A stretch of 7,616 nt of DNA. It comes from Lachnoclostridium sp. UBA3320 (GTDB taxonomy: Bacteria; Bacillota; Clostridia; Lachnospirales; Lachnospiraceae). The notes below the pieces were generated by a model. The model had not been told where the DNA came from. It did not search any database and worked only from the letters and a program-made list of their open reading frames with translations. The stretch's first letter is position 1. Each line of letters begins with the position of its first letter. The DNA lies in contig DESG01000030.1 in NCBI GenBank assembly GCA_002361175.1, positions 1 through 7,616 of the forward strand, given 5' to 3'. The position numbers and the translations under genes are program-made. Positions 1 to 6,296 of this stretch are shown piece after piece.

Positions 1-1
1 A

Positions 2-439
2 AAGGACACCACCGGAGTCGGCGATGCCATAGATGCGGTGAAAAAAATGTCCGCCATCCTTACGGTAATTTTAGCCGCACTTATTACTGTGCTTATGGTG
101 CGTTCCTTTATCGCAAAGGAGCAGGCGGAGATCGCCCTTATGAAAGCCATAGGCATAAGAAACACCAAGATATACGAACAGTACACGTTAAGATTTTTTA
201 TTGCAGTAGCAGCGGCTGTCCTTATTGCGGAGCTTTTGGGTATGCCCCTTACAAAGCTTTGCTTTGACCCTATTTTCGGATCAATGGGTCTTGAAATGGG
301 CGTAGAATATATGCAAAACCCCGTGGAGATATACGTGATATTCCCCGTTATCGCTCTTGCCGCCACAGTCGTCAGCGCATTTTTGACTTCACTCTACACC
401 AAAAAAATCAAATCTTGCGATACGGCAAGTATTGAGTAA
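2..439 (+). CDS. FtsX-like ABC transporter permease, C-terminal part (5' end outside window)
   Basis: The frame is open from the first bases of the window (codon 1 at position 2) to a TAA at 437-439, giving 145 residues. The GTG at 38 lies inside the frame and is not the true start. Three hydrophobic stretches are visible: about residues 15-36 (beginning SAILTVILAALITVLM), 64-84, and 111-132. Between the first two is the conserved cytoplasmic element AKEQAEIALMKAIGIRNTKI, typical of the FtsX/MacB/BceB permease domain, where a charged segment with E-I-A-x-M-K-A-I-G follows the first helix of the C-terminal FtsX repeat. This is the membrane subunit of an ABC transporter. The ATPase 14 bp downstream is its likely partner. 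The N-terminal FtsX domain and any extracellular domain are off the left edge, so substrate (peptide efflux, detoxification or lipoprotein handling) cannot be judged. Confidence 0.88.
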   Translation, partial: KDTTGVGDAIDAVKKMSAILTVILAALITVLMVRSFIAKEQAEIALMKAIGIRNTKIYEQYTLRFFIAVAAAVLIAELLGMPLTKLCFDPIFGSMGLEMGVEYMQNPVEIYVIFPVIALAATVVSAFLTSLYTKKIKSCDTASIE

Positions 440-453
440 AAAAGGAGTTTATT

Positions 454-1221
454 ATGAATATTTTAGAAGTAAAGAACCTCTGCAAAACCTACATAGTAAA
501 CAAACGTCAGAACAATGTCCTGAAAAATGTAAATTTCACCGTTTTCGAGGGCGAAATGACAGCAGTTATGGGACCCTCCGGTTCGGGCAAATCCACACTG
601 CTTTACACCGTGTCTGGTATGGACGGCATTACATCGGGGGAAGTATTGTTCTGCGGAAAAAATATCACCACAATGGGAGAAAGAGAGCTTGCCGATCTGC
701 GTCTTGATGAAATGGGATTTATCTTCCAGCAGATGTATATGCTGAAAAATCTCACCATTCTGGACAACATAATTCTCCCCGCAGCACAATCAAAAAAGAA
801 TACGGAGAGCCGCAGGCAGACCGATGAGCGCGGCAGAGCGCTTATGCGCAGGCTTGGCATTGGTGACGTGGGCGGCAACGACATCAACGAGGTGTCTGGT
901 GGACAGCTTCAAAGGGCTTGTATCTGCCGCAGTATGATAAACGATCCCAAGATGATCTTTGCCGATGAGCCAACGGGCGCTCTCAACCGTTCAAGCTCCG
1001 ATGAGGTAATGAACGAGCTGTTATCTCTCAACCGTGACGGTACTACAGTTATGTGCGTCACTCATGATCCAAAGGTAGCCGCCAAGTGTAGCAGGGTGCT
1101 GTATATCATGGACGGTGGTATCGTGGGTGAAAAGGAAATGGGACATTTTGACGGCAGCGGCAAGGAACTTCGTGACCGTGAAAGAGAACTGAATAACTGG
1201 CTTATAGAACAGGGCTGGTGA
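454..1221 (+). CDS. ABC transporter ATP-binding protein, MacB/LolD/BceA-like
   Basis: A 255-residue ATPase, normal length for the family that partners FtsX-type permeases. All nucleotide-binding motifs are intact: Walker A GPSGSGKST (residues 40-48), Q-loop IFQQMYML (90-97, normal Gln), signature VSGGQLQR (147-154), Walker B MIFADEPTGAL (167-177) and switch His in THD (204). The SGGQxQR signature and DEPTGAL are characteristic of the LolD/MacB/SalX branch. AAAGGAG at 441-447, six bases before the ATG, supports the start. It follows the permease by 14 bp, so the two are co-transcribed and probably form one transporter. The C-terminus (LNNWLIEQGW) resembles the natural end of this family in Clostridia, so the ATPase itself appears complete. 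However, the bases right after its TGA are a piece of another gene, in the same reading frame. Confidence 0.93.
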   Translation: MNILEVKNLCKTYIVNKRQNNVLKNVNFTVFEGEMTAVMGPSGSGKSTLLYTVSGMDGITSGEVLFCGKNITTMGERELADLRLDEMGFIFQQMYMLKNLTILDNIILPAAQSKKNTESRRQTDERGRALMRRLGIGDVGGNDINEVSGGQLQRACICRSMINDPKMIFADEPTGALNRSSSDEVMNELLSLNRDGTTVMCVTHDPKVAAKCSRVLYIMDGGIVGEKEMGHFDGSGKELRDRERELNNWLIEQGW

Positions 1222-1278
1222 TACTTGAAACAATACTTGCTTAGCACTATTTGGGGCGTGGGGTATAAGTTTGTATGA
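1222..1278 (+). pseudogene. 3' remnant of an OmpR-family response regulator gene
   Basis: Directly after the ATPase stop codon, the same frame reads YLKQYLLSTIWGVGYKFV followed by TGA (1276-1278). The string ST-I-W-G-V-G-Y-K-F is the hallmark C-terminus of OmpR/PhoB winged-helix response regulators, i.e. the final beta-hairpin, usually written as T-V-W/R-G-x-G-Y-x-F. The TGA overlaps the histidine kinase ATG at 1275 as ATGA, the usual regulator-kinase junction. No start codon, receiver domain or recognition helix precedes it, so about 200 codons of the regulator are missing. I infer a deletion joining the end of the ATPase gene to the last 18 codons of the regulator. The alternative, chance resemblance, is unlikely because family motif, frame and overlap with the kinase all agree. 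Confidence 0.8.
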
Positions 1279-2486
1279 AAACTTACAAAAAACTGTGTAT
1301 CGCAATGATGACCGTATTTCTTTTACTGATGGCGGTATTGAACACATTTCTCGTGGGATCAAAAGATAATAGTGAAGGTATTTATCGTGTTGAAGCCAGA
1401 CGGCTTGCGGGTGAGATAGCGGAGACGGGTAGTTATGATCTTAAAAAATACCCACATATTACGGGTGTGTTTACAGGTGATGACATCTACCGTTCCGATG
1501 AGCATTATCTTATTATAGAAGTGGACGAAACGCTTTATCGTGTTGAATATACTATCGGGAACGGACAATATGGCATTGCGGCGGTAAACTGCGTATTAGG
1601 TGTGCTGTTTCTGTTGGTGACAGGTCTTTTGTATTATATCCACAGACATATCATTGCGCCTTTCGACAGAATGAGTAATGTTCCTAAGGAACTTGCTAAG
1701 GGCAATCTTGCCGTGCCGATATCCGAAGAAAAAAGCCGTTTTTTCGGCGAATTCACGTGGGGAGTTAACCTCTTGCGTGAGAGCATCGAAAACAGCCGCA
1801 AAAAAGAGATTACGATGCAAAAGGATAAAAAACTCCTACTTCTCTCCCTTTCTCATGACATAAAAACACCTTTGTCGGCTATCAAGCTCAATGCAAAGGC
1901 TCTTGCAAGGGGATTATACAAGGACGAAGACAAACGACGTGCTGTTGCTGAGAGTATTAATACCCGTGCAGATGAGATAGAGCGTTTTGTCAGCGAGATC
2001 ACAAAGGCGGCAAGCGAGGACTTTATGAGCTTTGAAGTCACACAGGGGGAGGCTTTCTTAAGCGCTATCATCGCAAGAATAAAGGCGAGATATGCTCCCC
2101 AGCTTGCTATGTCGGGAACGAAGTTTGTGATTCAGAAATATGATGACTGCATTCTTTCCTGCGACCCCAACCGCCTTGCAGAGTGCCTGCAAAATTTGAT
2201 TGAAAATGCGATTAAATACGGTGATGGCAAACGAATTGAGATTAGCTTTGATAAAATGGACGGATGTGAGCTTATCACGGTATCAAATACAGGCTGTACT
2301 CTTGAAGCGAAAGAACTGCCGCAGATATTCGAGAGCTTTCATCGTGGAAATAACGCAGATAGGGTGCAGGGCAACGGGCTTGGACTTTTCATATGCCGCA
2401 GGCTGATGGGGGTTATGAACGGAGAGGTATATGCTGATATTTGTGATGAATGCTTCTGCATAACGCTTGTTGTTAAAATGGCGTAA
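1275..2486 (+). CDS. Membrane sensor histidine kinase, cognate regulator missing
   Basis: A 403-residue class I histidine kinase. Helix 1 spans about residues 7-27, an external loop of about 75 residues follows, and helix 2 spans about 101-122. A HAMP-like linker starts at the conserved P129, with E139-L140. The dimerisation/phosphoacceptor motif is LSHDIKTPLSAIK with His194. The ATP-binding domain has the N-box LQNLIENAIKYG (N307, N311), the variant G1 box VSNTG (336-340) in place of DxGxG, the F-box ESFHRG (353-358) and the G2 box GNGLGLFICRRL (366-377). The NxG variant is common in VanS-like clostridial kinases, so the protein should be active. The ATG overlaps the stop of the regulator remnant. 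Upstream only a weak GGGG (1260-1263, 11 bases away) could serve as ribosome site, so translation was probably once coupled to the lost regulator. The ligand is unknown; the small external loop and the neighbouring FtsX transporter suggest envelope or peptide sensing. Confidence 0.9.
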   Translation: MKTYKKLCIAMMTVFLLLMAVLNTFLVGSKDNSEGIYRVEARRLAGEIAETGSYDLKKYPHITGVFTGDDIYRSDEHYLIIEVDETLYRVEYTIGNGQYGIAAVNCVLGVLFLLVTGLLYYIHRHIIAPFDRMSNVPKELAKGNLAVPISEEKSRFFGEFTWGVNLLRESIENSRKKEITMQKDKKLLLLSLSHDIKTPLSAIKLNAKALARGLYKDEDKRRAVAESINTRADEIERFVSEITKAASEDFMSFEVTQGEAFLSAIIARIKARYAPQLAMSGTKFVIQKYDDCILSCDPNRLAECLQNLIENAIKYGDGKRIEISFDKMDGCELITVSNTGCTLEAKELPQIFESFHRGNNADRVQGNGLGLFICRRLMGVMNGEVYADICDECFCITLVVKMA

Positions 2487-2507
2487 GGTTCTGTATACGT
2501 TACTACA
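2487..2507. other. 21-bp convergent junction without visible terminator
   Basis: Two kinase genes meet tail to tail here. No stem followed by a T-tract is seen on either strand between or just inside the stop codons, so transcripts from both sides may run into each other. It also coincides with a change of base composition (GC-richer to the left, AT-richer to the right), so it may be the edge of an inserted cassette. Confidence 0.5.
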
Positions 2508-3908
2508 TCATAGAAGCCACAGGAAGTGTTCTTTAGGTTTGTTAAAGTTAGCATTTTTGAAGTATATATTTGTTTTGTATCCTTCATGTAAATTGCTTTC
2601 TATTTTTATTATTCCGTGGTGTGCTTCGATAATTTGCCGTACTAAAAGAAGTCCTAAACCATGACGGAGATCTAAGCGGTCATCGGTACTTTCCATGTAA
2701 TGTGGCTTGTTTTTCAGTTCTTTTAACTTTTCAGTAGAAATACCAATACCATTATCCTGAACGGTTAAAAGCAGTTTGTTTTTTGTTATTTGCAATGACA
2801 AAATAATTGTGCAGCCTTTGGGATTGCTGTGAATACTGTTTTGAACTAGATTATTTACAGCTCGTGTAATTAATTTTGCATCACATTCTATCACACTGTT
2901 TTCAGAGTCAGGAGAAATATTTACATCTAAAGAATAAAAATCTGGCAGACCGCTATTTATCAGGTCTATAGCATAAGAACGCAACAGCTTCGAAAGCCGG
3001 ATATTTTCTTTCTGCAAAGGCTGCATTTCATATTCAAGCTTTGATACGAGATTTAAATCCTGCACTAAATCTTTTATTTTGATACTTTGTCTGGATATAA
3101 CAGCAGCCTGTTCCTTAATCTGGCTACTGGCATCTTTGTCATTAACAATTCTATTTGCATATCCCATAATCATGGATAATGGAGTACGAATATCGTGGGA
3201 TACACCACTAATCCAATTTGCTCGTGCGGTATTTTGGCGACTAATAATATTGGATACTTTATTTATGCTGTCAGCTATTTCTGACAGTTCGCCGCTTACA
3301 GAAAGGTTTATGCTTTTTCCTTCTGACAAGGTTGCAATCGAAGAAATAATCGGTTCTGTATTTTTGCTGATTTGTGCTTTGGAATTTGAATAAGCAAAGA
3401 ACAGAACAGCTAGGTCAAATACAATGATACCAAGAAAAAAAAGTGGGATTTTACGAACTGTATCAATAGGATAATAATTGCTGGTAATTTTCATATAGCT
3501 ATTTTTGGGATAGCCAATAACTAATAAACCATTTTCATCACTCCATACAAATACAGGATAATTTTTCAAATACCCTTTGGAAAATATTGCAATATCCTGA
3601 ATGGAATATTCAGTTGGAATTTCTTCTGGTAGATTAACAGTCCAATTGCAGGAGCCTTCTATATTCAGATACATTGCCCATAAAGAGTTGGTTATTAATA
3701 TTTTTTCTGCTTCCTTTGTTATTCCATTGGAAGATGAAGCTGCTGCCACTTGCTTTAGCATATTCTGCGGAGAAGTACTTCCAAAGTTTTTTGATACTGC
3801 ATTGTGAAATGTAAAAGCAAATGTAGTTATGTTTAATATAATGAGAGCTAAAATAAGCCCAATAAAAGACAGTAAGTGTTTTGAAATATATTTGCTAAAT
3901 ACTTTCAT
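2508..3908 (-). CDS. Sensor histidine kinase of the peptide-resistance cassette
   Basis: I start it at the ATG complementary to 3906-3908 (466 residues), not at the ATG six codons earlier. AAGGAAG (complement of 3916-3922) sits seven bases before the chosen ATG, whereas the earlier ATG lies inside the regulator gene without a good site. From the chosen start, helix 1 is about residues 11-34, an extracytoplasmic domain of about 120 residues follows, and helix 2 is about 154-174. A HAMP-like linker leads to the phosphoacceptor motif VSHDIRTPLSMIMGY with His238. The ATPase domain has an N-box around AVNNLVQNSI (N353, N357), a full G1 box DNGIG (385-389) and the G2 box HGLGLLLVRQI (416-426). It should sense a ligand outside the membrane and phosphorylate the regulator encoded four bases upstream. 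The family resembles CprK-type or LanK-type sensors of cationic peptides; that assignment is from context rather than a diagnostic motif. Confidence 0.92.
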   Translation of the reverse strand: MKVFSKYISKHLLSFIGLILALIILNITTFAFTFHNAVSKNFGSTSPQNMLKQVAAASSSNGITKEAEKILITNSLWAMYLNIEGSCNWTVNLPEEIPTEYSIQDIAIFSKGYLKNYPVFVWSDENGLLVIGYPKNSYMKITSNYYPIDTVRKIPLFFLGIIVFDLAVLFFAYSNSKAQISKNTEPIISSIATLSEGKSINLSVSGELSEIADSINKVSNIISRQNTARANWISGVSHDIRTPLSMIMGYANRIVNDKDASSQIKEQAAVISRQSIKIKDLVQDLNLVSKLEYEMQPLQKENIRLSKLLRSYAIDLINSGLPDFYSLDVNISPDSENSVIECDAKLITRAVNNLVQNSIHSNPKGCTIILSLQITKNKLLLTVQDNGIGISTEKLKELKNKPHYMESTDDRLDLRHGLGLLLVRQIIEAHHGIIKIESNLHEGYKTNIYFKNANFNKPKEHFLWLL

Positions 3909-3912
3909 GGCT

Positions 3913-4614
3913 TCACTTCCTTGCATTTAATTTATAACCAAGTCCTTTAATGGTTATTAGTGATACAGGCTTTGAGGGATTAGTTTCAATTTTTTCTCGT
4001 ATGCGTCGTATATGAGCATTCAGGCTATTTTCATATCCAAAAGGATTGTCGCCCCATAATGCTTCGCATAAGGCATCAATGCTTACAATTCTCCCTTCAC
4101 TATGGGATAATGTTTCTAAAAGTGTATATTCTTTTGCAGTTAGAGAAACTATAATTCCGTTTTTATTGACTTCAGCACGACTGAAATCTATTGTACAGCC
4201 TTCCAATTCTAATAATGGAGAATCTGATTTATAACATCGGCGCAAAACTGCATAGACACGCAATAACAGTTCCTGTGGCAGAAAAGGTTTTACTATATAA
4301 TCATCTGCCCCAAGACCTAAGCCTGCAAGTTTATCAGCCGTTTCATCTTTGGCTGTCAGAAATATAATTGGAATATTCGTAAATGTCCGTAATTTCTTCA
4401 TAAGAGAAAATCCGTCCCCGTCTGGCAGCATGACATCAAGAATGGCAAGGTCAGGTTTTTCCTGCCTGACAAGAGAAAGTCCAATCTGGACAGTTCCCGC
4501 ATCAATGATATTTAAAAATCCGTCATCTGACAGTATGTCAATTACTAATTTACGCAGTTCTTGCTCATCATCAACCAACAGAATTTTTTTTGTATGCAAA
4601 AATGATTGTTCCAT
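3913..4614 (-). CDS. OmpR-family response regulator of the peptide-resistance cassette
   Basis: A 233-residue two-domain regulator of normal length. The receiver domain (about 9-125) has the acidic pair D15/D16 in LLVDDE, phosphoacceptor D60 in AILDVMLPDGDG, T87 in FLTAKD and K109 in IVKPF. The winged-helix DNA-binding domain (about 133-230) has LTAKEYTLLETL, the recognition region YENSLNAHIRRIREKIE, and the closing hairpin ITIKGLGYKLN. All residues for phosphorylation are intact. GAAAGGTG (complement of 4622-4629), seven bases before the ATG, supports the start. The kinase gene begins four bases after its stop, so the pair is one operon. It most likely binds the 11-bp direct repeats in the divergent intergenic region and activates the transporter operon and perhaps itself, as CprR/SpaR-like regulators do (inference). 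Confidence 0.94.
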   Translation of the reverse strand: MEQSFLHTKKILLVDDEQELRKLVIDILSDDGFLNIIDAGTVQIGLSLVRQEKPDLAILDVMLPDGDGFSLMKKLRTFTNIPIIFLTAKDETADKLAGLGLGADDYIVKPFLPQELLLRVYAVLRRCYKSDSPLLELEGCTIDFSRAEVNKNGIIVSLTAKEYTLLETLSHSEGRIVSIDALCEALWGDNPFGYENSLNAHIRRIREKIETNPSKPVSLITIKGLGYKLNARK

Positions 4615-4655
4615 TTATCTACACCTTTCAAAAATCAATCAATAACAACAATAAT

Positions 4656-4684
4656 ATTATAACATAGCAAAACGGTTTTATGAA
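4656..4684 (-). promoter_or_regulatory. Probable sigma-A promoter of the regulator-kinase operon
   Basis: On the minus strand there is a perfect -10 TATAAT (complement of 4656-4661) preceded, with a 17-base spacer, by TTCATA (complement of 4679-4684), which matches TTGACA at four of six positions. Transcription would start near 4649, leaving a leader of about 35 bases before the regulator ATG. This suggests basal, activator-independent expression of the two-component pair. Confidence 0.6.
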
Positions 4685-4696
4685 CTCTATGGCAAA

Positions 4697-4718
4697 AAAA
4701 GTAAGGTAAAAGTAAGGA
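4697..4718 (+). promoter_or_regulatory. Two tandem 11-bp direct repeats, candidate response-regulator operator
   Basis: The unit AAAAGTAAGG(T/A) occurs twice head to tail (4697-4707 and 4708-4718), differing only in the last base. An 11-bp period places both copies on nearly the same DNA face, as is usual for dimers of OmpR-family regulators; NisR/SpaR-type boxes have the same spacing. The repeats lie between the divergent operons, just upstream of the leftward -35 and 62 bases before the ATPase start. A poor downstream -10 (TAAACT, 4749-4754, or TAATGT, 4744-4749) without a recognisable -35 fits an activator-dependent transporter promoter, though I cannot fix that promoter exactly. Confidence 0.5.
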
Positions 4719-4780
4719 TACGAGAAAGTTAATGTCAGGTTGGTAATGTAAACTAAAGAAAAAAGAAAGGAGATTTTTTT

Positions 4781-5563
4781 ATGGATTATATTATCACAAC
4801 GGAGCAGCTGACAAAGAAATATAAAAATTTTATTTCAGTCAATAAGGTTTCCATACATATTCAAAAAGGCAGTATCTATGGCTTTCTTGGCCCTAATGGA
4901 GCAGGAAAATCTACTACAATGAAGATGTTGTTGGGGTTGACATCGCCTACGAGTGGAAGTTTCATGGTTGATGGAGGTCATTTTCCAGATGACCGAATCA
5001 GCATTTTAAAGAAAATAGGTTCTTTTATAGAATCTCCATTTTTTTATGCAAATCTCACAGGTCGGGAAAACCTTGATATTATTCGCAAAATTTTGGAGTT
5101 GCCAGAAAATGCAGTGAATGATGCATTGGAATTAGTCGGTTTGGCAGAGTTTGGTAATCAGCTTGCCAAAAAATATTCATTAGGCATGAAACAGCGTCTT
5201 GGGCTTGCGGGTGCTTTGCTTGGACGTCCGCCAATTTTGATTTTAGACGAACCTACAAATGGTCTTGATCCTTCTGGTATTCATGAAATCCGCAATCTGA
5301 TAAAGTCATTGCCGAGCCTTTATGATTGTACCGTCCTGATATCTTCCCATATGTTATCAGAAATAGAATTGATTGCAGATGACATTGGAATTCTTAATCA
5401 TGGTCGGCTGCTGTTCGAGGGAAGTCTTGATGAGCTTAGGCAGAATGCAGTACAGGCAGGTTTTGCAGCGGATAATAAGAGTAATTCTGCTAATTTGGAA
5501 GATATGTTCCTTTCCATGATTAATAAGGATAACACAGCCAGAAAGCAGAGGGTCAGGTTATGA
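4781..5563 (+). CDS. ABC-2 type transporter ATPase, lantibiotic-immunity LanF/CprA-like
   Basis: A 260-residue ATPase with Walker A GPNGAGKST (37-45), signature YSLGMKQRL (132-140), Walker B ILILDEPTNGLDP (152-164) and switch His190 in ISSHML. Where most ABC ATPases have a Q-loop Gln it has Glu84 in IGSFIESPFFY. This 'E-loop' is described for lantibiotic-immunity transporters (LanFEG such as NukFEG) and their relatives, and strongly supports the family call. AAAGGAG at 4766-4772, eight bases before the ATG, supports the start. The stop overlaps the next gene as ATGA (5560-5563). It likely powers removal of a lantibiotic or cationic peptide from the membrane. The last 35 or so residues (after about 225) form a variable tail typical of the DRA/BcrA-like group. 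Related BcrA-type bacitracin pumps are the main alternative. Confidence 0.9.
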   Translation: MDYIITTEQLTKKYKNFISVNKVSIHIQKGSIYGFLGPNGAGKSTTMKMLLGLTSPTSGSFMVDGGHFPDDRISILKKIGSFIESPFFYANLTGRENLDIIRKILELPENAVNDALELVGLAEFGNQLAKKYSLGMKQRLGLAGALLGRPPILILDEPTNGLDPSGIHEIRNLIKSLPSLYDCTVLISSHMLSEIELIADDIGILNHGRLLFEGSLDELRQNAVQAGFAADNKSNSANLEDMFLSMINKDNTARKQRVRL

Positions 5564-6285
5564 ATACACTTATCATTGAACTTAGGAAAGAAAAAAGGAC
5601 TGGTGTTATTCCATTGTTGTTATCAGTTGGTGTTTTGGGAGCAGCCTATGTGTTTGTTAATTTTAGTGTGCGCAAGGATACATTACTAAACCTTCCGTTA
5701 GATCCGATGGATGTTCTTTTAACACAGCTTTATGGAATGATTATGGTTCTGAATATGTTTGGTATTGTTATAGCCGCTTGTATGGTTTATAATATGGAAT
5801 TTAAAGGAACTGCAATCAAAAAGATGTATATGCTGCCAATTAGTATTCCTAAAATGTATCTATGTAAATTTCTTATTTTAACAGTGTTACTTTTAATAGC
5901 GATTGTGTTACAGAATTTAGCTTTGTTAAAAATCGGTATCAGTGACTTGCCGACAGGTACTTTTGAGATGGATACTTTGCTTATATTTACAGCATATTCT
6001 TTTATTACTTCTATGCCGACATTATCTTTTATGGTTTTAGTTTCCTCACGTTCCCCAAATATGTGGGTGCTTCTTGGAATAGGAGTTGCTGGATTCCTAA
6101 GCGGAATGGCTTTAGCAAGTTCAAATGTCAGTTTACTATTGGTTCACCCATTCGTTATAATGCTAAAGCCTGCGGTTGCCATGAACGCACAGCCTGACAT
6201 TGAAATAGTTATTATATCTATGGCAGAAACATTTTTATTTTTAGGAATGGGTTTGTGGATGGCAAAAAAGTTACGTTATGAATAG
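5560..6285 (+). CDS. ABC-2 type permease, LanE/CprB-like lantibiotic-immunity subunit
   Basis: A 241-residue integral membrane protein, the usual size of LanE/MutE/CprB subunits. About six hydrophobic segments can be drawn: residues 15-34, 56-76, 102-122, 137-162, 168-186 and 214-234. The N-terminus is a short charged cytoplasmic stretch (ELRKEKR), and EFKGTAIKKMYMLPIS (80-95) matches the cytoplasmic loop of this family, where an E-x-x-x-G-T-x-K/R-x-x-x-x-L-P pattern contacts the ATPase. The start overlaps the ATPase stop by four bases, so translation is probably coupled. With the next gene it would form a heterodimeric membrane channel. Family assignment rests on this loop, size and gene order; no substrate-specific motif is recognisable. 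Confidence 0.83.
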   Translation: MNTLIIELRKEKRTGVIPLLLSVGVLGAAYVFVNFSVRKDTLLNLPLDPMDVLLTQLYGMIMVLNMFGIVIAACMVYNMEFKGTAIKKMYMLPISIPKMYLCKFLILTVLLLIAIVLQNLALLKIGISDLPTGTFEMDTLLIFTAYSFITSMPTLSFMVLVSSRSPNMWVLLGIGVAGFLSGMALASSNVSLLLVHPFVIMLKPAVAMNAQPDIEIVIISMAETFLFLGMGLWMAKKLRYE

Positions 6286-6296
6286 GAGGGATTTGT

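Noticed and set aside
38..439. GTG at 38 as the start of a short 133-residue protein
   Set aside because: The frame is open upstream to the window edge and the upstream residues continue an FtsX permease; there is no ribosome site, so this is an internal valine codon.
432..707. Alternative-frame open reading frames over the first ATPase (432-707 +, 463-789 -, 603-887 -)
   Set aside because: They overlap a gene with all ABC motifs intact and show no recognisable domains of their own; they are shadows.
336..1000. CRISPR arrays, tRNA or rRNA genes anywhere in the window
   Set aside because: No regularly spaced long repeats, cloverleaf signatures or rRNA-like conserved stretches were found by reading either strand.
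3909..3926. Earlier ATG for the minus-strand kinase at 3926
   Set aside because: It overlaps the end of the regulator gene and adds six residues without a good ribosome site, while AAGGAAG is ideally placed for the ATG at 3908.
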